Shown piece by piece: positions 1-10,029 of a stretch of DNA of 64,000 nt (positions are counted from its first letter, which is position 1; each line of letters begins with the position of its first letter). The translations under genes and the position numbers were made by a program. The DNA comes from Anarhynchus alexandrinus (Eukaryota > Chordata > Aves > Charadriiformes > Charadriidae), in NCBI GenBank assembly GCA_008711295.1, contig VUYV01000082.1, positions 2,332,296-2,396,295 of the forward strand, written 5' to 3'. Under the pieces are notes generated by a model. That model was not told the DNA's origin. It searched no databases and saw nothing but the letters and a program-made list of their open reading frames with translations.

Positions 1-330
1 GGCGGCGGGGTTGAGGCGCGAAGGCGGCCTAGTCTCCGCCGGCCCCTGAGGGCGTCTCTTCGCGACGGGGCTGGGCCGGAGGCTTTGTGGTTTGGGCCGG
101 TGCGTCGTTTTAATGGGCCGCGGTGGGTGCAGGACACCCACCCACCCCCCGGGAAGGCTGGGGCGGTCGCGCCGGCCGCAGGGGAGCGGAGCCGTGTCCC
201 TGCGAGCCCCCGCCCCGGGCACAGCCGTGTTCCTGCCCCCCGCCCGTGCAGAGCTGTCTTTAGGGGTGAGGTTTCCGCAGCTCTGCCTGTACGGAGCGGT
301 GCTGAAGCGCGGAGAATGGGATGTGAGGAG
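1..330. other. CpG-dense segment, probable CpG-island edge
   Basis: Very GC-rich with many CpG dinucleotides (for example GAGGCGCGAAGGCGG near the start), sharply different from the AT-rich DNA to the right; GC content then falls gradually to about 540. In birds this usually marks a promoter/first exon. No reading frame here resembles a known protein. The gene it would serve would extend left of the window or start here; orientation unknown. Confidence 0.5.
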
Positions 331-852
331 CACTGACCTGATCCCCTGCTTCGGGAGCATCCGGCTTCTGGGGGTGTGCTGCCCCCGCTCAGTACATCCT
401 CCCATCGCTCATGGTTCATGTTTTGTCGGGCCACCTCCAGGCTTTCTCCGTGCTGTTCCCAGGTCACATCTCACAGCCCCAGTCCGCATGCAATTTCTTG
501 AGAAAGGGGCTGATCTGCTTTCCCGTTCCTAATAGCCTCCATGGGTTTCTCCGGCATTTTTACATATAGCTCCTGGTTGGTTCTGCTGCAGGTGACTTCC
601 AACCAGGTGGAGACACCAGTCTTCAAAAACCTGAATCCTGTTCATCAGCCCATTTGTATGTCTGCACATTTTTGGTCTTGAGAAACAAATTTGGGATCCT
701 CAACAGAACCGTGAAGTTGATTTTATTAGGTAGTTGCTGTCTGGTAGCACCAAGAATGATAGCTGCTCTAGAATGAGGAACACACAGGCAGCCTGTACTG
801 TCCTAAAAGTAGTCTGGAAGCCGTGGCAACTTGGTAGAGAACTAATCTGCAG
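331..852. other. Intergenic, no feature recognised
   Basis: Transition from GC-rich to average composition. No coding signal, repeat or RNA gene seen. Confidence 0.6.
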
Positions 853-1498
853 ATCATAGAATCATAGAATGGCTTAGGTTGGAAAGTAATCTAGTTCCAA
901 CTCCCCTGCCATAGGCAGGGACACCTCCCACTATGCAAGGTTTCTCAAAGCCCCATCCAGCCTGGCCTTGAACACCTCCAGGGATGGGGCATCCACAACT
1001 TCTTTGGGCAACCTGTTCCAGTGCCTCACCACCCTCAGAGTGAAAAACTTCTTCCTGGTATCTCATCTAAATCTACCCTCTTCCAGTTTAAAGCCATTAC
1101 CCCTTGTCCTATCACTACAACCCCTTGCAAAAAAAGTCCCTCTCCAGCTTTCTTTTAGTCACCCTTCACTGGAAGGCTGCTATAAGGTCTCCCCAAAGCC
1201 TTCTCTTCTCCAAACTGAACAATCCCAACTCTCAACCTGTCCTCATAGGAGAGGTGCTCCAGCCCTCTGATCATCTTTGTGGCCCTTCTCTGGACTCACT
1301 GTAACAGGTCCACGTCCTTCTTGTGCTGAGGACTCCAAAGCTGGATGCAGTACTCCAGGTAGAGTCTCATGACAGTGGAGTAGAGAGGTAGGTTCACCTC
1401 CCTCGACCTGCTGGCCATGCTTCTTTGGATGCAGCCCAGGATGCGGTTGGCTTTCTGGGCTGTGAGCGCACATTGTTGGCTCATGTTGAGCTTCATAA
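853..1498 (-). mobile_element. CR1 non-LTR retrotransposon, 5'-truncated 3' end
   Basis: On the minus strand the sequence ends in two copies of the 8-bp CR1 terminal unit (ATTCTATGATTCTATGAT in minus orientation). Before that, a degenerate frame at about 1296-1496 reads [20 protein letters not shown] and [20 protein letters not shown], the C-terminal part of the CR1 reverse-transcriptase ORF. The copy is truncated at its 5' end and decayed by stops and frameshifts, so it is inactive. Confidence 0.9.
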
Positions 1499-2262
1499 TA
1501 CAAATCTGTGGATGGCTTTATTACAGGATGGGAATGGTGGTCTTCCTCCACCCGCCAACACTTTGGAGGAAAAGGAGAAAACTAGGAATGGAGGTTATCA
1601 TTGTGAGTCAACACACATAGAAGGAAACCCTTCTTGACTTCTCAAATATCACCATGGGCAACAAAGCCTGTGGACTGGTTAGGTTATCTTAGTGTGTCTT
1701 TACACATCTGTTGATCTTCATGAAATGATAAAGCCTTTGGTTTTGAGTGACAGTTACAATACATGTCTCCAGCCTTCCCTTACACCACATTTTTCCTGAT
1801 CCAAAAATAGTTTCCAAGGCCACGTTAAAAGCTATTTTAAGTGGTGTGTTTTGTGCTGAGGTGCCAGCTTGTCTCCTCCAGTGACGGGGAAAATCTCTTT
1901 TTTCAAAATGATTACAAATCCCCATGGAGTGGCAGGCACCCAGAGGACAATTACATGCAGCTTTTGTCTGCTCACCCACCAAGGGTAAACACATGTCGCA
2001 TCCATCTTGACTGTGTTTGATAAAATGAGCCAGACTGTCAAACAACATTGAAGGAACGTGTTCGGTCCACTCTTGGCTTGAAAAGAAGCTGCGATTCTTG
2101 TGACTGGGAAGCTACTGATTCAGAGAAAAGCAGCACTTCTGTATTTGTCTTCCTCCTAATTTTAATGAGGGGTTCTAGGTGAAGGGTACAAGTTCAGATA
2201 TTGCCCGTGAAGTGCTGCAGAACCTGAAGACAAGTTAGGATTAAACAGTTTGGAGGCAAATC

Positions 2263-2275
2263 TGTGCGCGCGCGC
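2263..2275. repeat. Short alternating GC run
   Basis: TGTGCGCGCGCGC, an alternating purine-pyrimidine tract. Confidence 0.7.
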
Positions 2276-4910
2276 TTGGGGGCACTCCTCTCGCTGTGAT
2301 TTAAGCATCGGTCTGATACTCTCCTTGAGGGATATAGGAAGAAGGAGTTGCTCTACAGCTCACAACCTCCATTTTTCTCTTCATCTTCCCCTAACCCCGT
2401 GTCCACCATCTCCTGCCACTCAGGTGCCAAAGCTGCTGCCAGTTCCCCCTCGCATCCTGCGTTCGCGTGGTCTGCGCCGCAGAGCGCTGCCAGGAAGAGC
2501 TGGTGGTTCCGTAGGCAGGTCCCTTGGCGAGAAGTTTTTGGCTGGCTGTGGTCTGCAGCCTGCCAGCAGAGCAGCCGGGACCACCGCAGAGCACCCTCCG
2601 TCATGGTAGGGGTGAAAAGAGCTGAGGCAGGTACTGCGTCCTCTCTACCAAACTGACTGGGCATTTGCCGCTGCCATGCTCTATGCTATCGTTTGCTTTC
2701 TGTCATTACTTCTGTGATATTTCATATTATTATTTCTCTAGCTTTTTCCATTTCCACTTAAAAAAGATTAATGAATTAATCTTCACAGTATGCTTGTGGG
2801 ATAGGTATTATCTCCATTAAACAGATGGGATATGAGGCATTCCTGGAGTCACAAAAAAGCTTTTGAGCTGGGACTACAATCTTAATCCGTTGATTTCTTT
2901 TCGTACAACCCAGCTGCCTTTTAGGTATTTGTATGTGACATCTGAGACACACGGAACAGATAGCTGACTCCTCTGTTAACCCTGCCGCTGCTGCACAGCG
3001 CTCTTGCCAAAGGCTCCTACGTGCCGTGATTTTATGGACAAGCTTGCAGAGCGCTCACCAGTGCTTTGTCTTTGACAGATCAACAAGAGGCAACTGTAAG
3101 AAATGTTATCCTTCCAGAGAGCTCTCAGAAGCTGGTATGCAGAATGAATCTTTCTAAACATATTCATATCATTTTAGAGTAAAGTTGGGGGGGGAGGGGT
3201 TGTCCCCACAGAAGGACACCCTCTGAAGGGATTCCTTGAAGGAACATGTGTTGGTGCTCCCACTGGGCTGGAGATCAGGTGGCATCAGGACACAAGGTGT
3301 GAAAGGTCTATGGAAGTACAAAGAGCTGAGTCCCACCACGTGCTCGGATGGAGCAGAGGCAATGACTCATGCAGGCTCTAAGTACAGGCATGAAGTGAGG
3401 CGCGAACCCGATCTTTGACCTGAAGGCATAGAAATTATCAGGAGACAGTTCAAAGCAAATCTCTCCTCTCCACCACCACAACCCAGGATAGTTTCTTGCT
3501 GCTTCCATCATCTACACATGATGTCTTACCCTGCTGACCGGCTCCCTCTTGCCCTCACAGCCTCCCGCAGCTTTGCCCTTCTCAATCCCAGTGGATTCGG
3601 TCTCTCTGCTAAGCGCGTCAGGGGAGTTTTAATGGCTTGCCCTACCGTTCTTGTTTCTGCTGTTTCTGTCCTGCCAGCCAAGCTCCGGGAGCCAAATGCA
3701 CTTCCTCCTGACAGCAGTACTCCCACAGGTAATGAAGTGCGGCCAAGGTAAAGTTTCAGCCTGCACTTTGGTCCTGGTTTCGCAGGAAGCGGTGATGGAG
3801 CTTTCCGTAGCAACGAGCGTGGGTAAATGTTTCTCCTTGCTTATCTCGGGCCGGCTCTTTGCTATAAAATTTTATTAACAGAAGCTCCCTTTTCTTGTCA
3901 CCGATTAGCACACAGCCAAAAATACATAACCTAAGTCAACAAAATCCAAAGACCTTGTCATCTGACTTAAACCGTCCGCCGGAAGGATGCCAGTCCCCAT
4001 GCGGTGGCAGGAGGCCAATATCGATATGTCACTCTGACGCAAGGGTGCTGGCAGCTGTCAGTCAGTGGGTCAACAGCCACAATGCACCCGGTCTTTTCCC
4101 AGTGCCACCTCTTGCAAGGAGGACACCTGGCTTCAGCAAGCACCAGCGACCACCTCGGTGCTCCGGCAAGGCAGCAACGTCAACAGCTAGGAATCAACCA
4201 GACAGCTCAGAGCAAAACTGTCCTGACTTATTTTCCTGCCGGCTTCAAACATTGCTGCAGCGCATTTATTGTTGCTAATTGCTCCTTGGCCTGTGGTTCT
4301 GTGGGGTATCATCATGTACAAAAGTTGTTCTGTTTCGGGTATACCGATGCTGCTAAAGCAGTATGACACCTGCAGTGCAGATGCAGTTATCTGCATATAT
4401 GCAGTTAGCATAAAAATGCCGTCTGCCTGCACTGCTTATGCCTGGAAGGATGGGGAATAAAGTAGGTCCTTTAGCACTTCTAATATGAAGCGGCCTCCCA
4501 CCCTATCCCCAAAACATGTACTAATAGGAAACTGTGTGAAGAGCATGTCTGGGAAACGAAAGGTCTTTTGCTTTCCTGTTGAGACAGCGGGGCTGACCAG
4601 ATCAAGGTCAATAGCGTGAGCCACAGAGGTACCACAGCGAGTGCATGGGGACATAGACCAGAAAAAGCCCACATTGGCTCTCCCCCACCCTCTGGGTGCC
4701 AGACATCAAGAAGGGGGGAAATGCGTGGCATTTATTCCCCTCAGCTGTCTGTTCTGAGTGAACCGGAGGTTTTTAGAGGCTGGAGTCTATGCCAATGGGC
4801 CAGCAGTGATGGCTGTTGGTGCAGTCCTCTGGTAGCCTCACTAGAGCCACAGCCCCTGCATAAATATGTCCCCGACTGCGTCTCTGAAGTACCTCAGGGC
4901 TGTGCCACCC

Positions 4911-4930
4911 TCTCCTCTCCTCTCCTCTCC
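4911..4930. repeat. (TCTCC)4 microsatellite
   Basis: Four exact tandem copies of TCTCC, a pure pyrimidine tract. Confidence 0.85.
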
Positions 4931-6394
4931 CAGACACGAGTCTGTAGCAGCCGAGTGGCAGTGACATTATTATGCAGCCTACATGGGCACACAGACAAAC
5001 AGACGGTACAAATCATTATTGGCAACTGCTCATTTCCAAATAGGCCGGAGGCTGCGCAGCTCGAGAAGGGCAAATGCCCGGCCGGAGGCAGCGTTCATTC
5101 CTGGTGTAACAGGCAGACAGAGGGAAGGACAAAGCAAAACACCCGCTGCGCTGGCTGGGCACATCGTGCAAACAGAACGGGTGTTAGCACATAACTCCGT
5201 CTTCAGTGAAGTACCCTGTTTATTAGAGCCCCTTAGCTACAACTCAATTTACTACATGGCTGATCTCCGGAGTCAAGGCTGATTCTTTCTCCCTAATCGG
5301 TTTATTGAAAAGCATCTGAAAGTGCACTGTTACAGACAAAATGCCAAACTAAGCTGGTCCTTAACACGACTCAAGCAGCCAGAGGAGCCATCTCCCAGAG
5401 CAGAGAACAGCTCGCAGATATTTTCTACAGCGATCCCTGTATCACCTTTCACTTCTGTGACTGATGCAGGGATAAAGAAAGGGTGTGCGGTCGAAGCGGG
5501 CCCACACCCTGATGTTTCCCAGCTGTTCGAGCCTTCCCTCGAGACGGCAGCCGTCTGCGCAAATTACAACAGCATGAATTACGCCTCGGGATCCAAGCCA
5601 CAGGAGTGTTTCCAGGATTGCTCCAGCTTTTCGCTATTCCAAACATTTTGCAGGCCCCTCCTCTTCTGCTGCTAAAGTTTTAGCTCTTTGTGTCCTCCGC
5701 GCTCGGAGAGTTTTCCAGTTCCATTCCTCATATTTTCCTCGGTCTCAACTTTCAACTGAAATTTCCACGTGTCCAGTCGTACTTATTCCACTTTCCAGAT
5801 CACAACACATACATTATAGATGACTCCACCTGCTGGCTATTCAGTAGTCCAGCAGTCGTACCAGCAGGACTGAGACGCACGCTACTTATTCGTAGAAATG
5901 CGATCACAAAATTGTGCCCTTAGCTTGTATGTTTTCTGCAAAAGAATATCAGTTTTCCTTTGCACAGAAAGGTGCTATGTGAATTTAGGACAGCACCATA
6001 TCAATAAGAACTTGTAATCTGATTTTACCCTTCCACGATGCTAGTTGTTGCTGATGCAGCACACATTTCAAATAAGATTTGAAAACATACTACTTTTTTT
6101 TTTTTCATGTGATGTCTCCACTCTAGAAATAGTTACTGCCTCTTTGGCTTCTGATCCAAATTAGAAAATGCTGATAAAGCACAATAAATACTCTCCACAC
6201 GAGTCAAGAGGATATTTTCAAAGTTAGGCACACCCCAGTTTGTAAAGAAAATCCCCCGTACGTGCTACATCTGCATAAATACTAAGAGTTCGCATCAAAA
6301 CCCGATGCGTGCACAAACACAGAGCCAGCGAGGTCAAGAGAACGGACTCTGCCAGAGTGCGAAGAAATCCTTTTCTTGTGATTCAGCGTGACAT

Positions 6395-6410
6395 TTAAGC
6401 ACTTGCTTAA
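6395..6410. promoter_or_regulatory. Palindromic TTAAGCA-CT-TGCTTAA element
   Basis: Perfect 7-bp inverted repeat with a 2-bp spacer; the core TAAGCACTTG resembles NKX2-type homeodomain sites (CACTTG core). Sits at the left border of a CpG-containing patch (6430-6550). Function inferred from the motif alone. Confidence 0.3.
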
Positions 6411-6833
6411 CTTTAAGCATGAGAAATATCATCGCGATCAATGAGGTTATTGACGCGCTTCTGGACAAGGTGAGTGCCCTGGTGCCGGGCTGAATCGGGG
6501 CTGTGCCGCGGGTGCGCGGCCGGAGCGGCCGTGCGAGTTGCAGGCAGGGGAAGCTGCCTGCATCTGCCTCGGAACATGTCCGTCGGCTCTGCCAGTTGCC
6601 AGTGCTCTCTTATCTCCAAGAAAATGCAATTATTTGCAATGCAATTTGTAGCCCCCAATGGGAAAAAAAAAACCAAACCAAAAAACAAAAGGCTAACCCT
6701 CTCTCCCCGAATCATCCGAAATCCAGACAACACATAATCCACTACAGGAAATATAAACGCCTAATGCAATTTTATAGGCGGCTGGAGGGTGCCAAGTTTG
6801 CTAGCCCAGACAATGGGTTGCAGATTTCTCTGT

Positions 6834-6883
6834 GGAAAAAAAAAAAAAAGAAAGAGAGAAAGAAAAAAAAAAAGAGGGGAGGG
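6834..6883. repeat. Purine-only A/G tract (50 bp)
   Basis: Uninterrupted purines, mostly A runs broken by GA steps; low-complexity repeat. Confidence 0.85.
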
Positions 6884-7244
6884 CTGCACTGCAGTTCTTC
6901 TCGGTGCTCCTCAAACCTTGGGAACTTCAGCTGTGGCTGCTGGCAAGAAGGGGCCGCTAATCCCGCAGTCTGTAGCAATCAGAAACACAGCCATATTTAG
7001 TCATGTTTTCCAGCCCCTTCTCCTATTCCTGCCTGCTGAACAGCCATTTGGAAGGCGAGCAGGGCTACAAATTCAAACCAAAACAAAAACGTTACTGGCC
7101 CATGCAAAATTCAGAAGGGGATATCCACGGCCCTGCGGAGCTAATGGTAAAACCTTGGTGGAATCCCTGCCTGAGTGACACTGGAGCTGGCCGGGGACAC
7201 CAGCCCTGCGCCACAGGGGCCAGCCGACCCAGAAATCGGCTGTA

Positions 7245-7251
7245 TGACTCA
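7245..7251. promoter_or_regulatory. AP-1 / half-MARE match TGACTCA
   Basis: ATGACTCAGAA fits an AP-1 site with a partial small-MAF extension. Isolated match in intergenic DNA. Confidence 0.25.
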
Positions 7252-7820
7252 GAATTACTACCGCCATGCTGGCCCCACTCCCGAGGCTTGCCTCAGACTT
7301 TATGAATACCGCTTACCTTCACACCAGTTGCACTCAGATGGAGTTAAGGCGGTTTGGGCAACACGGGTTAAATATGGAACGGGGAAATTGCCGTAGTCTC
7401 CTAAGTGCGTGCTATAAATTCAGGCAATTTAGGGCAGAGGGGAAAGCTGGAAGCAATCTGAGTGTATTCTTCAGCAGTGGGAATGCACAGGTAGGGCACC
7501 TAAATAAATGTAATTGCGGTACCAGGCTATAACCATGTCATTCTGGAGGAGACGATTTAGTTTTATCTCCCGGACTCGCTTACACTTATTTTTAAAGACA
7601 CAGTATTTTTTTCCTCCTCTTGATTCCCGTTCTCCAGCCATCAGCCTCTTTGGGTGCCTCAGCTGTACGTCGCTTACCTTAATACGCTTACCAAATACAC
7701 TTTGCGTTGGACCTCAACACTGAGTTTCCTCAGTTTGCAGTACGTATTTAGAGGTTAATTACAATACCTGCGTAATGGACTTTACCCTGGATAACATCCA
7801 CGTTCTGCTTAATACAAACT

Positions 7821-7909
7821 TACACACATGTGTCTGTGGGCACCCGTATATAAGCTGGTATGTACGTGTATGCACACACGCAAACACCGCATGCGCACAC
7901 GTACACGTC
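7821..7909. repeat. Degenerate CA/TG and CG alternating tract
   Basis: About 90 bp largely of alternating purine-pyrimidine (ACACATGTGT, ATGTACGTGTATGCACACAC, CATGCGCACACGTACACGT). A degenerate microsatellite; such DNA favours the Z form. Confidence 0.65.
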
Positions 7910-9239
7910 AGGCTTTAAGAAAGCCTCAGCGCTGCTCTTTTCTGCTCCTTGCAGGAGGCTGCTTCGTGCACACAGGCTGCTGGCCCCTCGCCGGTGCCTC
8001 TCCCAGGGCCTCCGTCTCCTCCTCCAGCTGGCTGTCCCGCCTGGAGGGGGATGCTCTGCTCCCCACCACCACGCACGGTGCCAGATGCTGGGTCCTGAGG
8101 GACCCCCTGGGTTCCCGCTGCTAGAAGGTTGCTGGGGATCTGGGGGCACGTCCTCGACTTGCATCCTCCTCTGCAGCTCCCTGCTGGCCTGGAGCAATGG
8201 GAACCCAAGCCTGGACGCATGGCGGGGTTGGGGGGGGGTGATGTTGACCCTCACTGCAACCCCCTTGCCGACATCCCTGCGTCTGCTCCAGCGGGCTGTC
8301 CCCTTTTGGAGATTGCTTCACCCCCTGAGTCCCTCAGCTCTCTGCTTTTGTGGTTTTTCTTTTCTTCCCCTTTCCTGCAGCAGGAACTTTCCCTTGGGAC
8401 CCAGTAGTAGGAGAAGGGAGGTGAGGTGAAACGAGAGCCAGAGGTTCATATCGTGAACAGGCACAAACTCACCCCTCTGCTGCCAAAAACTCATCAAAGG
8501 CTCCAGAGCGACCGGGAGCATAAGCCTACAAGCCGAGGGCTCGCTGCCCTGCCTCTGCTCAGCCCTCTTCTTCCCCAACACCCACCAAGGTCTCTACAGC
8601 GTACCCAAAATCCCTGCTCATGCTGCCCACGGCTCACCCCGTCCCCAGCAGCAGAGATCAGGCTGCTCGGAAATACACACTCCACGCCAACCCCTGTTTT
8701 TCTGACTGTCGCCCCTGGAAAAACACCGAGCCACAACACGACGGCTCCCGAAACGTAAGCCAAGGGGGGTGCTAAGGTGTTGGAGGAACCTCTGGGTTCT
8801 GCAGGCAGGAACAAGCCTTTCCAGGGCCTTCTCGCACAGCCCAAGGCAGCGTGTTGTCAAAAGGAGAAGGCGCAACTGCTGCATCTTTCCTTTGCAAATG
8901 CTGAGATTTAATCTTTAGGCCCAGACACCTGCTAGCACCGACATCACGCCAGGTAATCCCTTTTGTAAATTGCTCGAGTTCCAGCTAAAACCACTGTAAA
9001 AGTGGTTTTCAGCTCCTCTACTTCTGCGGGGAGGCTGCTTTAGAATTAGTTTATAGCAACTCTCTCCATTTAATATAAGGCTATTATGAAGCCGTTGCTT
9101 GGTTTTGAAGAAGATCACCTCACGCTACCAGCTCTGCGCCATGACGAAACATGTCACAGCACCAAATCAGTCAGAAACAGGCAAAAAAAAAAAAGAAAAT
9201 TACCAGCTGCAATAAACTTTCCCCGTGTGTTTTAGCACT

Positions 9240-9440
9240 CACAGGCTAGCTGCGAGGCGTGGGATCCCCGACCCCCAGAAACAAGCTCCTGCTGCAGCGT
9301 GCAACCGGTAATCACATCTCACCCCGGCACAGACAAATTCCTCTTGCGCTTCCTCCATGCCGCCGAGCGCAGCACGCCCGCCCGGGAGAGCAGATTATAA
9401 TCAAGCTCAGCGGGGCTCATAATCAACACAGGTAAGTACA
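9240..9440. promoter_or_regulatory. CpG-containing patch with paired ATAATCAA motifs
   Basis: CpG-rich island in AT-rich DNA; two identical ATAATCAA octamers at 9397-9404 and 9419-9426, 22 bp apart (two helical turns). Suggests a homeodomain-type enhancer; inferred only. Confidence 0.25.
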
Positions 9441-9812
9441 CATGGTCTCTTGCTGTGCTTCGGAAATAAATAAGGCGACCCCTTTTCACCTGCTATATCG
9501 TTGATAATTCATTCCCTTTCCTCCACTTTTCAGCCCATGAGAAATTTCTTCAGCTGAAACCATTCTTCATTAGTTTTCTGAGATACTTAATTTTTAAACA
9601 CATCCCAGTCCATCAGTCACAGCCCGTGTTCTCCACCCACAATTTCAACATCATCCTCTAAGGCTGTAATTTAGCAGTAGGACCCTACCAGATCCAGATC
9701 CACACGTCCCCAGATTGTACCCAACAGCTTCTGCCCAGCTCCCGACGTGGGTCTGCATTCGCTAAAGGCAGGTTTTATATATTCACCACCGGTCTTTCTC
9801 CCATCGATGTTT

Positions 9813-9843
9813 GTCTCTCTCTCTCTCTCCTTTTTTTTTTTCT
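9813..9843. repeat. (CT)n plus T tract
   Basis: (TC)8 followed by about 11 T; pure pyrimidine microsatellite. Confidence 0.85.
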
Positions 9844-9956
9844 TAAGAGGACAGAAGTTCAAATTGCAGAGCAGGGATTGCCACGAGCACTTCTTATTTG
9901 CTGTGAAATGTTGTGCTATGACTGGCTCTGGCATCAAAGCATTTGCTGGGTAGTTC

Positions 9957-10029
9957 AGAGAGGAGAGGAGAGAAAAAAAAAGGGAAGTAAAAAAAAGAAA
10001 AGAAAAAACAAACGAAAAAAGAGAAAAGA
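9957..10029. repeat. A/G-rich purine tract
   Basis: About 73 bp almost entirely purine (GAGAGGAGAGGAGAG then A-rich with single G or C). Confidence 0.8.

Larger units (their letters stand above)
1499..6389. other. Intergenic DNA downstream of MYH9, left part
   Basis: Unique sequence with no supported gene. Small items: a (CG)n run at 2263-2275, an AP-1 match TGACTCA at 3363-3369, a (TCTCC)4 tract at 4911-4930 and a T run at about 6091-6105. Long open frames in the GC-rich parts have no homology I recognise and no codon signature. Confidence 0.6.
6411..9230. other. Intergenic DNA with low-complexity tracts
   Basis: Contains a CpG-containing patch (6430-6550), a purine tract (6834-6883), an AP-1/MARE-like site (7245-7251), an alternating purine-pyrimidine region (7821-7909) and GC-rich unique sequence at 7950-8350. 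No gene supported. Confidence 0.55.

Noticed and set aside
92..532. 146-codon open frame at the left end
   Set aside because: GC-rich low-stop region; the sequence is Arg/Pro/Ala-rich with no recognisable domain, and overlapping frames are also open.
4616..5194. 192-codon plus-strand open frame
   Set aside because: Includes a pyrimidine microsatellite and shows no family resemblance; likely chance.
7860..8429. Long plus-strand open frame of about 189 codons
   Set aside because: Lies over the CA/CG repeat and a GC-rich block; the opposite strand is also open, and there is no domain or homology I recognise.
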